Shown here piece after piece: positions 48,516 through 59,333 of a DNA stretch of 59,901 nucleotides; position 1 is the stretch's first letter, and each line of letters opens with the position of its first letter. The notes under the pieces are model-generated. The model did not search any database, had not been told where the DNA came from, and saw only the letters and a list, made by a program, of their open reading frames with translations. Source of the stretch: Pseudomonadota bacterium (GTDB lineage: Bacteria > Pseudomonadota > Gammaproteobacteria > Acidiferrobacterales > Acidiferrobacteraceae); the NCBI GenBank assembly GCA_021827145.1, contig JAKAXK010000001.1, forward strand, positions 73,006-132,906. Direction: 5' to 3'. The translations under genes and the position numbers were made by a program.

Positions 48516-51500
48516 AGGCCTACCTCCAGGCCCTTTGGGTCAACCGTTACACCACCGCCCTGGTCGCGGTGCTCATGCTCGCCGCGGGTATCGTGGCGTT
48601 CCGGGCGTTGCCGCGCAGCGTTTTTCCTAACGTGAATTTCCCCCGGGTCTCGGTCCTGGTGAGCGATGGCTATTTGCCCGTCCACGTAATGCTGGTGCGG
48701 GTCACGGAACCGCTCGAACAAGCGGCCAAGGGTGTGCAGAATGTGACCCTGGTGCGCTCGACCACAAGTAATGGACTGACCAAGATCCACGTCTTCTTCA
48801 ACAGTGCCATTACGCCCAATAATGCGTATTTGCTGCTCGAGGCGCGCCTCGGCCAGGTGGCCCTGCCCCCCGCCGCGCATATGAGCGTGCGGCTCATGAT
48901 GCCCAGCATCTACCCCTTTGCCGAATATGCCCTGGTCTCGCAGACCAAGACCAGTAGCGAGATGCTGCCGACCTACGCCTTCACGCTGAAGCCGCGTCTG
49001 CTCGACGTCCCCGGCGTCTACACCGTCGCCTCCATCGGCCGTGGCTGGCCGCAGGTTCATGTCGACTTATCGCTCAGGCGTCTCATAAGCCATCGCATCG
49101 GACTCGATCGCATCGTCGCCTTGCTGCGCGCCCACCAGGGACCTTATTTCGGCGGCGTCATGGCGGGCCTTCATAGCAGCTTTCTGCTGACCGCTGCCGG
49201 CCGTCCGGCGGGTGTCACGGCGCTGGGTCGCGTGCCGGTTCCCTTGGGGGGCGTCCACGGGGCCGTGGTGCCTTTGTCGTCGCTTGCGCATATTACCGTG
49301 GGGCCGCCCCCGCGGGTCCGGGGTTCGGCGGTTGCCCATCATGCACATAGTCTGCTGATTGAGGTGGCGGCGCAGGCCAGCGCCAACGTCGAGCAGGTGG
49401 CGCAAGGCGTGCGGCGCGCGATCGCATCCTTGCGCCAGCGCCTGCCCCACGACATGCGCCTCGTGCGCGACTATGACCTCTCGCGACTGATCGTGGCGAG
49501 CCTTCATGACGTCTGGATGGCCCTTATTTTGGGCACCATCATCACCTTCGTGGTGTTGCTTGCCTTTTTGCGCCGCTTCGACACGGCGCTTGCGACCTTG
49601 GTGGTCGTTCCGCTGTCTTTGGCCGGCACGTTTGTAATCCTGCACTTCTTGCACCTGGGCTTGAACATCATGACTTTGGGGGGTATCACCGCGGCCATAG
49701 GCGCCCTCGTCGATCACGCCATCGTCGTGATCGAGCAGGCGACCCACGCCCAGGCCTCCGGGACTGTGCAGGAGCGACGCGCGCGGGCACTGCGTGCCGC
49801 GGGCGAGGTCTTGCCCATGATGACCTTCGCGACGCTGACCTCGGCGCTTGTGTTCGTGCCGCTCATCCTTCTAAGTGGGACCATAGGCATCCTGTTCCGA
49901 CAGATGGCGATTGCGCTCGTCACGGCCTTGGTCGTATCCCAGGCGGTGGCGCTGTCGGTGACCCCACTGTTGGCGACCTTTCTGGCTGGCCGCAGCCGGC
50001 GCCATTCGAAGGCCTGGCGCCCGGCGCGACGTGCCCGCGTGAGCTACGCGCGTGTTCTGCGCCGAGCCCTTGGCAGGCCCCTTCTCGGCGTCGTCGCGAG
50101 CGTCGCGATCCTGGGTGCGGCCTATGCCATTTTCCGCGTGCTGCCGACCGCCTTCCTGCCGGCTTGGGACGAGGGGGTCATCGCCGTGCCGTTTCGCACG
50201 GCCGTCGGCAGTTCGGCGTCCCAGACCCTGGCCGTGGGACGCGGCCTGGTGGCCATCGCCACCCACGACCCCGCGGTCGCGACGGCCTCGGTAGTCGTGG
50301 GGCAAAGCCTCGGCAATCCGCGCGCGACCCCGAATAAGGGCGATCTGGTCCTCACTTTGAAGCCCAGCGCTTCGGCGATCGCCGTCATGCACGCGCTCGG
50401 GGCGCGTTTCCGGGCGGCCTACCCGAGCCTCTCCATGCTGAAGCTCCACCAGCTGCTCGTGACCCAGCTCGGCAATCTCTCGGGCGCCCACTCCCCGCTC
50501 GATGTCGAGGTCTTCGGCCATAGCGCCTCGTCACTGGCAGTCTACGCGGCGCGCCTCAAGGCACGCCTGGCCGCGAGCCATCGATTCGCCAATGTGAGTT
50601 TTCCGACCTCTTCGGCGGGCCCGGCCATCAGTCTGACTCCGCGCCTGCGCGCCGAAGAGCAGGGGCTGACGCCGCCGCTCCTGGGCGAACAGATCAAGGC
50701 CGCTTACTGGGGCGTACCGGCGGGCTATCTCCTGCGCGGGGCACAGATTCTTCCGATCGCGGTTGGCACCGACCCGTCGGGCGCCATAAGCCGCCATCTG
50801 GGCCCCGACCTCTTTGTGCATGCCCCGGGCGGGCCCTACGCCCCGCTCACGGCCTTTGCCACGGCCCATACCCGGCGTGAGGTTCCGGTCATCGCCCACC
50901 AGAACCTGGTGCCCTTCGCCGATATCCAGATCCGGCCGCACCGATCCATGGGGCTTGCCCAGGCCGCCGCGGTGGCGCGTGGACTGATCGCCAAGACCCC
51001 GCTGCCCCACGGCATCACCGCTCATATTGCGGGCTACTACAAGGAACAGGCGAAGAGCTTCGCGCAAATGGAGCTGACTTTGATCTTCGCGCTGCTCGTG
51101 CTGCTCGTGCTGGTCGGCTACCAGCTTCGCGCCCAGCGCGCCGCGCTCGCGGTGCTCGTGGCGACCGCCTTGAGCGCCCTCGGGTCGCTTGCCGCCCTGT
51201 GGGTGCGTGGCATCCCCTTGGACAGCACTTCATTCCTGGGCCTCTTGTTGGTGTTCGCGATCGTGGTCAATAACGGTATCTTGATTTTCGGTCAGGCCCG
51301 TCACTACCGCAGCCCCCCAGGTCGTCTCCAGATCGAGCTTGCCGCCCGCCGGCGCCTGCGGCCCATCGTCATGACCATGGCCGCCGATGTCTTGGGTTTC
51401 CTGCCGCTGGCCGTGGGCGTAGGCCACGGAACGGATCTGCTCAAGCCGCTCGCGACCGCGGTCATGGGCGGGCTCGTGCTTGCGCTCGCTGCCTCACTCT

Positions 51501-51550
51501 TCATTGGCCCCATGCTTTATATGGCGCTTTCGCGTCGATCCAAGCCTTGA
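48512..51550 (+). CDS. RND efflux transporter with unusual proton-relay residues
   Basis: 1012 residues from a GTG, twelve membrane segments and two large periplasmic loops as in AcrB/CusA. N-terminal half includes the PN1/PC1 porter parts and IGALVDHAIVVIE in TM4: Asp401 aligns with AcrB Asp407 but the neighbouring Asp408 is His402. TM10 reads VVNNGILIF, where AcrB Lys940 is Asn920. Two of the canonical relay residues are thus replaced. N-terminal FPNVNFPRVSVLVSDGYLP is typical. Metal (HME) or other substrate cannot be told. Last gene of the efflux operon. Confidence 0.92.
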   Translation: MKAYLQALWVNRYTTALVAVLMLAAGIVAFRALPRSVFPNVNFPRVSVLVSDGYLPVHVMLVRVTEPLEQAAKGVQNVTLVRSTTSNGLTKIHVFFNSAITPNNAYLLLEARLGQVALPPAAHMSVRLMMPSIYPFAEYALVSQTKTSSEMLPTYAFTLKPRLLDVPGVYTVASIGRGWPQVHVDLSLRRLISHRIGLDRIVALLRAHQGPYFGGVMAGLHSSFLLTAAGRPAGVTALGRVPVPLGGVHGAVVPLSSLAHITVGPPPRVRGSAVAHHAHSLLIEVAAQASANVEQVAQGVRRAIASLRQRLPHDMRLVRDYDLSRLIVASLHDVWMALILGTIITFVVLLAFLRRFDTALATLVVVPLSLAGTFVILHFLHLGLNIMTLGGITAAIGALVDHAIVVIEQATHAQASGTVQERRARALRAAGEVLPMMTFATLTSALVFVPLILLSGTIGILFRQMAIALVTALVVSQAVALSVTPLLATFLAGRSRRHSKAWRPARRARVSYARVLRRALGRPLLGVVASVAILGAAYAIFRVLPTAFLPAWDEGVIAVPFRTAVGSSASQTLAVGRGLVAIATHDPAVATASVVVGQSLGNPRATPNKGDLVLTLKPSASAIAVMHALGARFRAAYPSLSMLKLHQLLVTQLGNLSGAHSPLDVEVFGHSASSLAVYAARLKARLAASHRFANVSFPTSSAGPAISLTPRLRAEEQGLTPPLLGEQIKAAYWGVPAGYLLRGAQILPIAVGTDPSGAISRHLGPDLFVHAPGGPYAPLTAFATAHTRREVPVIAHQNLVPFADIQIRPHRSMGLAQAAAVARGLIAKTPLPHGITAHIAGYYKEQAKSFAQMELTLIFALLVLLVLVGYQLRAQRAALAVLVATALSALGSLAALWVRGIPLDSTSFLGLLLVFAIVVNNGILIFGQARHYRSPPGRLQIELAARRRLRPIVMTMAADVLGFLPLAVGVGHGTDLLKPLATAVMGGLVLALAASLFIGPMLYMALSRRSKP

Positions 51551-51933
51551 AAAGAGAGGCGGCCTTGCGCGTCCCGGCACGTGCGTCAGGGGCGCCCGAT
51601 CATCCGCATAACGCCGAAGATGTCCTGGAAAGCCCCTATTGCGCGCGCCGGAATACGCCCCCCATGGGCCTAAGCAGGCCCCGCGTCTGGAGGCGGAATC
51701 CTGCCGCGCCACCATGAACCTGTCGGCCGGCATCACGCCCACGCTGCTCGCCGTGAACGCGTATCCCGCGGATGCCGTCCCCTACAGTGCCGCAGAGGCT
51801 GCGATCCCCGCCGAGGCCTGAAGTGAGGCGCCCCGAGGGGCGCTTGCTGGACAGCTCTATGGGATACATAATGCCACGCATACCGTTCCGTTAAATGGAC
51901 TTACGAAGATAATGCAACATATTCGGTTCGGTT
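51551..51933. other. Intergenic region after the efflux operon
   Basis: About 380 bases without a defensible gene. An inverted repeat GCGCCCC-GA-GGGGCGC (51828-51843) followed by TT is the only clear structure and could be a weak terminator. The last 80 bases are AT-rich with GATAAT at about 51907-51912 and likely hold the promoter for the XRE gene. Confidence 0.45.
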
Positions 51934-52356
51934 ATGGATACTGACTGGCCTCATCAAATTCGGCGCCAGCGCATCGCACTGCGCCTGACTCAGCAACAGC
52001 TGGCGGACAGGGCGCATGTGACACGCAAAACGATCTCGGTGCTCGAGTCCCCGACTCAACGAGGGGCGGTGTCGCTGTCCCTGCTTGAGCGGGTGGCGGT
52101 CATCCTCGGGTTGGCGATTACGTTGACTCCCGTATCGAAGCCTACGCTCGATGAGTTGCTCCAACAGAACGCATGGGAGGAGGGTGGCCTGCCCAGCGAG
52201 CCGCGTCGGCGGGTCCGCCATGGCCGCCGATCCGTCGATCGGTTACCGCCCAACAAAGAGGGCGCGGCATCTTTTGAGGGAAGGGGCGATAAGCCGGCCT
52301 CTGGAAAGCCCATTCCCACGGGACAGGCAAGCGATGACGGCGATGGAGGCGGGTAA
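51934..52356 (+). CDS. XRE-family regulator with low-complexity tail
   Basis: 140 residues, ATG 51934. HTH at about 8-65: IRRQRIALRLTQQQLADRAHV, TRKTISVLES, then LSLLERVAVILGLAITLTP and PTLDELLQQNAWE, as in HipB-like orphan regulators. From about residue 82 the sequence becomes Arg/Gly/Pro-rich and unstructured, possibly read-through coding after an ancient lesion. No toxin gene follows. Confidence 0.75.
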   Translation: MDTDWPHQIRRQRIALRLTQQQLADRAHVTRKTISVLESPTQRGAVSLSLLERVAVILGLAITLTPVSKPTLDELLQQNAWEEGGLPSEPRRRVRHGRRSVDRLPPNKEGAASFEGRGDKPASGKPIPTGQASDDGDGGG

Positions 52357-52442
52357 GCGAGAGAGTAATCTGCCTTTGCGTCTCGTGGCGCAGGCGATCT
52401 GAGGACCCGGGGCGATCTTGTCGTTCGCCTACTAGGCGGGGC

Positions 52443-52979
52443 CTATGCCTTAGGAGACGCTTGTGCGTAGACCCAAGCCTTGAGGTGAGCGGCGGTCTCG
52501 CGCATCTCGGCGCGTAGCTTGCGCCGGACCATCCACGGCCCTATGACCGGAGGGATGTAGAACGAGGGCGTGAGCGAGGCGCTGAAGTGGGCCTCCGTGC
52601 CGCTCGCCACCGCGCGCAACCGCCAGCGCGACATCCCTGACCGGAAGCTCGAAAGCCGTGGCACGATGACGCCCCGGACCCATCGCTGTCCGTCGGTCGT
52701 CATGGATTCGGTCTGCGTGATCGGAAAGCAGATGAAGAGCACGCAGCTTGTGATACGCATGCGCAAAAGGGTGATGCCGTTGCGACGGATCACAGTGCTG
52801 CTTTTTACGGCGGGATTCAGACGTTTAACGTCGGCGTAGTCGGCGATGACATGCCAGACGCGGCTGAGCGGCGCATGCAGGACCAGATCGAGACTCATGT
52901 GGTAGTGATCACCACGCACGGACGCCGTAATCTTCGGTAGCCTGTGGGCGCCAACCGGCCAGGCTTGGCTGGCCGTCAC
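52443..52979 (-). CDS. SRPBCC (START-like) family protein
   Basis: About 178 residues from the GTG at 52979; the frame is open farther upstream and the true start is uncertain (a CTG around 52988-53000 after GAGG would give a better signal peptide). MSLDLVLHAPLSRVWHVIADY is the usual SRPBCC start (polyketide cyclase/RatA-like), followed by RLNPAVKSSTVIRRNG, and the C-terminal helix RKLRAEMRETAAHLKAWV. A hydrophobic N terminus suggests export. Follows the YkgJ-like gene closely. Confidence 0.7.
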   Translation of the reverse strand: MTASQAWPVGAHRLPKITASVRGDHYHMSLDLVLHAPLSRVWHVIADYADVKRLNPAVKSSTVIRRNGITLLRMRITSCVLFICFPITQTESMTTDGQRWVRGVIVPRLSSFRSGMSRWRLRAVASGTEAHFSASLTPSFYIPPVIGPWMVRRKLRAEMRETAAHLKAWVYAQASPKA

Positions 52980-53001
52980 CAGGGCGAGCAGCAGCCTCGA
53001 C

Positions 53002-53397
53002 TCAAGTCGACCGCGGCCAGCTCTTGAATCGCTTGCGACAATACGCGAGGAGCGCTGCGTAGTCACGGAAATGCACCCGGAAGTGGCGTTCGGCGGGTTC
53101 GTCGAGTTCACAAAAGTCGTTGGAGTAGTCGCGGCAGATCGGTGGACGCGCCTCGTAGATGCCGCAGGCCCCGTCGGCTTCGAGATGAGTGCATGGCGAC
53201 TGCACGAGAAGAAACCACCCGTCTTCATCCTGGTAGACCTCGACGCCTTGGTGGCTCACTTGCCATAAGAGGTGCTCAAAGTCACTGCGCGCCCGCGGAG
53301 TTGGAATCTTCTGCGTAATGTACTGGCAGCAGATCGCGGGGCAGGTCCCGCACTTCCCGCGGTCGTCCACCACCTTAACCGGAAAGGTCGCGCTCAT
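53002..53397 (-). CDS. YkgJ-family cysteine-cluster protein
   Basis: 131 residues from ATG 53397. The cluster pattern C-x2-C-x3-CC in KCGTCPAICCQY, CTHLEADGACGIYEARPPICR and a final Cys-Arg set fits YkgJ/CxxCxxCC proteins, which likely bind zinc or iron-sulfur. Function unknown. First gene of a pair with the SRPBCC protein. Confidence 0.88.
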   Translation of the reverse strand: MSATFPVKVVDDRGKCGTCPAICCQYITQKIPTPRARSDFEHLLWQVSHQGVEVYQDEDGWFLLVQSPCTHLEADGACGIYEARPPICRDYSNDFCELDEPAERHFRVHFRDYAALLAYCRKRFKSWPRST

Positions 53398-53516
53398 GCC
53401 ATGGGTCCTGCGGTCCCAGAGGCCGTCGCACCCCCAGCCAGGTCCGCCCCATGCCTCCCGCGCGCGCCATGGCCCCGCCACGGTCCGCTGCGCGGACCGA
53501 CCGCCTGCGCCACCAC

Positions 53517-55487
<1,971 letters not shown>

Positions 55488-55526
55488 TTAACCTCGAATT
55501 TCAGGCTTTGGATTCCTTAATTACCC

Positions 55527-56192
55527 ATGTCTCAAACATCCCTGGATGTCGCGCGGACCACCATGGTCGCGCAACAGATCCGCACCTGCGAGGTGCTGGA
55601 TGAACGGCTGCTCGAGCGCTTGCGCGTGGTGCCACGCGAGGACTTCGTGCCCGAGGGTCAGCGCGCCGCGGCGTTCGCCGATGCCGCGATCCCCATAGGC
55701 CGGGGCCAGATCATGTTCTCGCCGGTACTCGATGCCCGCCTGGTCAATGCGCTCGCGCTCACGCCGAATGATCGCGTGCTCGAGGTGGGCACCGGGACCG
55801 GTTATGTGACGGCGATCATGGCTGGGCTCGCGCGGCTCGTCTTTTCCGTCGAGATCCTGCCCGAGTTCAAGCGGCTCGCCGCCATGCGGCTTGCCGCGCA
55901 GGGGGTGAGCAATGCTCAGCTCGAAGTGGGGGACGCGGCCCATGGTTGGCCACGCCATGCGCCGTATGACGCTATCCTTGTAAGCGGCGCCCTGCCCCTG
56001 GGTCCGGATGGGCGTTTTCGGGAGTCGCTGGCCGTGGGCGGTCGTCTGGTCGTGATCGTCGGCGAGTCTCCGGCGATGGAGGCCCGCCTCATCGTCCGCG
56101 AGGATGTCGATCGCTTTAGCGAGCGTTCCCTGTTCGAGACCGACGTGCCAGTCTTGATGAATGCACCCCAGCGGGAACGGTTTTATTTCTAG
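55527..56192 (+). CDS. Protein-L-isoaspartate O-methyltransferase-family protein
   Basis: 221 residues. TTMVAQQIRTCEVLDERLLE and VPREDFVPEGQRAAAFAD followed by the SAM-binding VLEVGTGTGYVTAIMAGLA match the PCMT family; this pcm-like form is commonly found upstream of tolC in gammaproteobacteria, distinct from Pcm beside surE. Likely repairs or modifies proteins, but activity on isoaspartate is inferred from the family only. Confidence 0.9.
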   Translation: MSQTSLDVARTTMVAQQIRTCEVLDERLLERLRVVPREDFVPEGQRAAAFADAAIPIGRGQIMFSPVLDARLVNALALTPNDRVLEVGTGTGYVTAIMAGLARLVFSVEILPEFKRLAAMRLAAQGVSNAQLEVGDAAHGWPRHAPYDAILVSGALPLGPDGRFRESLAVGGRLVVIVGESPAMEARLIVREDVDRFSERSLFETDVPVLMNAPQRERFYF

Positions 56193-56204
56193 GGTTCGCA
56201 CGCC

Positions 56205-56522
56205 ATGCATGAGATTTCCGCTCAAGACCTCGATGCCCGCCTGAAGGCGGGTGAGACCCCCGTGCTCCTAGACGTGCGTGAACCGTGGGAGCGTAACCTC
56301 TGTGCCCTCCCGAACTCGCTGCACGCGCCCATGCAGCAGATCCCCATGGCGATGAACGACCTCGACCCCGAGACCGAGGTGGTTGTCTATTGCCACACCG
56401 GCGTGCGCAGCCTTCATGTGGGTAAGTTTCTCGAACACAACGGCTTCAAGAATGTCGTGAACCTCCGCGGCGGCATCGAGGCTTGGGCGCGCGAGGTCGA
56501 CAAGACCATGGCGCGTTATTAG
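56205..56522 (+). CDS. Rhodanese-like domain protein
   Basis: 105 residues, single rhodanese domain: PVLLDVREPWERNLC, then VVVYCHTGVRSLHV with active-site Cys63 in C-H-T-G-V-R. Likely sulfur transferase (GlpE/PspE-sized). Follows the methyltransferase by 12 bases and precedes the hydrolase by three, forming an operon. Confidence 0.95.
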   Translation: MHEISAQDLDARLKAGETPVLLDVREPWERNLCALPNSLHAPMQQIPMAMNDLDPETEVVVYCHTGVRSLHVGKFLEHNGFKNVVNLRGGIEAWAREVDKTMARY

Positions 56523-56525
56523 TCC

Positions 56526-57089
56526 ATGCTGATCGAGGCGCGTCGCAGCCTCCTTCTGCTGGTCGATCTTCAGACCAAGCTCTATGCGGCCATGGCACCG
56601 TCTTCGGCCCATTTCCTCGCGCGCATCGCGCTGCTTGCGCGCGCCGCCATACAGCTCGACATCCCGGTCGTCGTGACCCGCCAATATCCGCAGGGTCTAG
56701 GGCCCTTGGTCCCGGAACTCGCTGCCGTTTTGCCCGACAGCCTGCGTCCGCTCGACAAAATGACTTTCTCTTGCTGTGCCGACCCGGCAATCGCCAGCGC
56801 CTTGGATACCGAACGGGATCAGGTCTTGGTCGTTGGTATCGAGACCCATGTGTGCGTGCTCCAGACCGCCCTCGATCTCCACGCGCGCGACCGCCAGGTC
56901 TATGTCCTTGCCGATGCTTGCGCCAGTCGCAGCCGCGCAGACCACGATGAGGCGCTTGCGCGCATGGGCCGCGAGGGCGTGAGGCAGGCCTCGGTGGAGT
57001 CCACGGTCTTCGAATGGTTGCGCGGCGCCACGCACCCGCGATTTCGGGATCTCGTGCGCGAGATCAGGGATCTGCCGAGGGCGGGCTGA
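56526..57089 (+). CDS. Isochorismatase-family hydrolase
   Basis: 187 residues. The catalytic triad of the family is visible: Asp in LLLLVDLQTKL, Lys in LDKMTFSCC, and Cys in VVGIETHVCVLQTALDL. YcaC-like subgroup; natural substrate unknown. Its stop region overlaps the convergent waaA end by 26 bases. Confidence 0.93.
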   Translation: MLIEARRSLLLLVDLQTKLYAAMAPSSAHFLARIALLARAAIQLDIPVVVTRQYPQGLGPLVPELAAVLPDSLRPLDKMTFSCCADPAIASALDTERDQVLVVGIETHVCVLQTALDLHARDRQVYVLADACASRSRADHDEALARMGREGVRQASVESTVFEWLRGATHPRFRDLVREIRDLPRAG

Positions 57090-58335
57090 GGAGCGGTTCG
57101 AGCAGCGACAGTGTGCGGCGGAGCGCGCCTTGGTGGGTGCGCACGAGCGATTCACCGGCCGCGCTTGCCGCGTCCCGCACTCCGGCGTCGCCCAGATAGG
57201 CTCGTACCGCTGCGATCAAGCCGTCTTCGTCGGCCACTTGCCTTCCCGCCCCCGCCGCCAGCGTGAGGTGCGCGATCTCCGTGAAATTGAACATGTGCGG
57301 CCCGAACACCGCGGGTACGCCCAAGGCCAGCGCCTCTATGGGGTTATGGCCGCCCGTGGCGACTAGCGAACCACCTATGAAGGCACAGTCCGCTGCCGCA
57401 AAAAACAGCATGAGTTCCCCCATCGTGTCTCCCAGCAGGACTTCCGTATCCACCGTCACGGGAACACCGGAGCTTCGCTCCACGACCGTCATGCCACGCG
57501 AGCGCGCGAGCTTGCCCACGGCTTCGAAACGTTCCGGATGTCTTGGCACGAGCACGAGCAGGAGATCGGGGACGCCTTGGCGCAGGACCGCGTGGGCGCT
57601 TAGGACGATCTCCTCCTCCCCTTGGTGGGTGCTTGCCGCGACCCACACCGGCCGCTCGCCGAAAGCGAACCGCAGTGCCTGGGCCGCCTCGCGCAGGCCC
57701 GCGGTCGGCGATAGCTCGAATTTCATATTCCCGGTCACATGGACCCGCTTCAGTGGCGCGCCCAAGGCGCGTAAGCGTGCGGAATCCGCTGGCGATTGCG
57801 CGGCGATGACGGTGGGGATGCCGAGTATCTGGGCGATCGGCCTCGCGACGCGACGATAGCGTCGATAGGATCGCTCGGACAGCCTGACATTGGCCAATAC
57901 GACTGGGATGTCGCGATCCCGCAGGGCCCTGAAAAGATGCGGCCAGATCTCGGTCTCGAGGATCACCGCGACCCGTGGCCGCGTCGCGCCGAGGAAGCGC
58001 GCGACCGCCCCCGGCAGGTCGAAAGGCGCGAAGCGGTGGATCACGCTGTCGCCAAAGAGCATAGTCACTTGCGCCGCCCCGGTCAGGGTCGTCGTAGTGA
58101 CGAGTATCGGTATCTCGGGATAATCCTCGAGCAGCGCGCGAACCAAGGGCGCCGCCGCGCGGGTCTCACCCACCGATACCGCATGGACCCAAATCGGTGC
58201 CCCCTCGATTGCGGGCCCATATCCTAAGCGTTCCGCCCAGCGCGGGGCGTACTCCGGATGATGTCGCGAGCGCCACCAGAGCCGTATGAGGGCGAAGGGC
58301 AGCAGAAGTCGGACGATGAGCGTGTACCAGCTCAT
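57064..58335 (-). CDS. waaA: 3-deoxy-D-manno-octulosonic acid transferase WaaA (KdtA)
   Basis: 423 residues. WVHAVSVGETRAAAPLV, VTTTTLTGAAQV, HRFAPFDLPGAV and VAASTHQGEEEIVL are the GT30 motifs, and GGHNPIEALALGVPAVFG is the sugar-nucleotide binding region. N-terminal membrane association helix is present. Transfers Kdo from CMP-Kdo to lipid A precursors on the inner leaflet. Start overlaps the waaC stop by four bases. Confidence 0.96.
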   Translation of the reverse strand: MSWYTLIVRLLLPFALIRLWWRSRHHPEYAPRWAERLGYGPAIEGAPIWVHAVSVGETRAAAPLVRALLEDYPEIPILVTTTTLTGAAQVTMLFGDSVIHRFAPFDLPGAVARFLGATRPRVAVILETEIWPHLFRALRDRDIPVVLANVRLSERSYRRYRRVARPIAQILGIPTVIAAQSPADSARLRALGAPLKRVHVTGNMKFELSPTAGLREAAQALRFAFGERPVWVAASTHQGEEEIVLSAHAVLRQGVPDLLLVLVPRHPERFEAVGKLARSRGMTVVERSSGVPVTVDTEVLLGDTMGELMLFFAAADCAFIGGSLVATGGHNPIEALALGVPAVFGPHMFNFTEIAHLTLAAGAGRQVADEDGLIAAVRAYLGDAGVRDAASAAGESLVRTHQGALRRTLSLLEPLLSPPSADP

Positions 58336-59291
58336 GCGGTCCCCACGACCCCAAGCTCCTTGAGCGCGTCCAAGACCTCATCCACGCGCGGAGAGGCCTG
58401 GAAGCCGCCCAGATTGAAGGCGCGCTCGGCGAGCACGCCGGTCTGGGTCGGGTCACTGTCGCAGAAGATACCGACCGTGGGCCGTCCGAGGGCCGCAGCG
58501 AGATGCAGCAGCCCCGTATCCACGCCGATTGCCACACACGCCCCGGCGATCAGGTCCGCAAGCGTCTGTATGCCCGTGCGTGCAAGCGCCTGCGCGCCGT
58601 CGCCGATTGCGTGCGCGATCTCTGTGGCGGCCGCCTGCTCGCGGTCGTTGCCCGAGGGGAGCAGGATCCGGAAGCCCTGGCGCCGCAGCGCTTGGCCGAG
58701 CACTACCCAATGGTCTTGCGGCCACAGCTTCGAGGCGCGGCTCGTGGCATGGAAGGCGACGCAGACCGGTTCGTCGCTGCCGTCCTGCCCCACGCCGGAC
58801 AGCCCGTAATCGGGCGGGGTCTCGGGCAGCGGGTAGCCCAGGGCGCCGGCGCCGAGCATGCGGTTGCGCCACACCGCGTGCCGGTCACGGTCCATGGCAA
58901 GGCCGTGGGCGTAGAAGATGGCCGCCGCGGGCTCGCGCGCCGATCGCCGATCCGGCCCGTAGAGCGGCCCGTGCCCCAGGCGGGCGACGAGCGCGCTTTT
59001 CACCAGGCCCTGCGTGTCGAGGATCAGGTCGTAAGAGGTTTCCCGGAGTCGCGCGCGTAGCGCCCCGACGCCCCGCCATGTCTGGCGGTCGAGGGGTGCC
59101 CGCAGCCAGCGTCGCAAATCCACCGGGATCACGGCCTTTACCGCCGGGTGCATGGCCGGGATGTCGGCGAAGGCCGGTTCCACCAGCCAGTCGATGGTGA
59201 TGTCGGGCCGTGCCGCCGCCATGTCCGTGACCATGGGGAGGTTATGGACGATATCGCCCAGCGAGGATGTCTTTACGAGAAGGACATGCAT
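58332..59291 (-). CDS. waaC: Lipopolysaccharide heptosyltransferase I WaaC
   Basis: 319 residues, family 9 glycosyltransferase. MHVLLVKTSSLGDIVHNLP start, then LVEPAFADIPAMHPAVK, VAFHATSRASKLWP (a variant of the phosphate-binding loop) and VAIGVDTGLLHLAAALGRPTVGIF. Adds the first heptose to Kdo2-lipid A. Located between a family 2 glycosyltransferase and waaA in one leftward operon. Confidence 0.95.
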   Translation of the reverse strand: MHVLLVKTSSLGDIVHNLPMVTDMAAARPDITIDWLVEPAFADIPAMHPAVKAVIPVDLRRWLRAPLDRQTWRGVGALRARLRETSYDLILDTQGLVKSALVARLGHGPLYGPDRRSAREPAAAIFYAHGLAMDRDRHAVWRNRMLGAGALGYPLPETPPDYGLSGVGQDGSDEPVCVAFHATSRASKLWPQDHWVVLGQALRRQGFRILLPSGNDREQAAATEIAHAIGDGAQALARTGIQTLADLIAGACVAIGVDTGLLHLAAALGRPTVGIFCDSDPTQTGVLAERAFNLGGFQASPRVDEVLDALKELGVVGTA

Positions 59292-59333
59292 GCGCTTACG
59301 TTACCGCCTGGCAATCAAGTCTAGCCACGAGCC

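Noticed and set aside
51639-51821. A 60-codon frame ending just before a hairpin
   Set aside because: The position is suggestive but there is no ribosome-binding site and the translation resembles nothing known.
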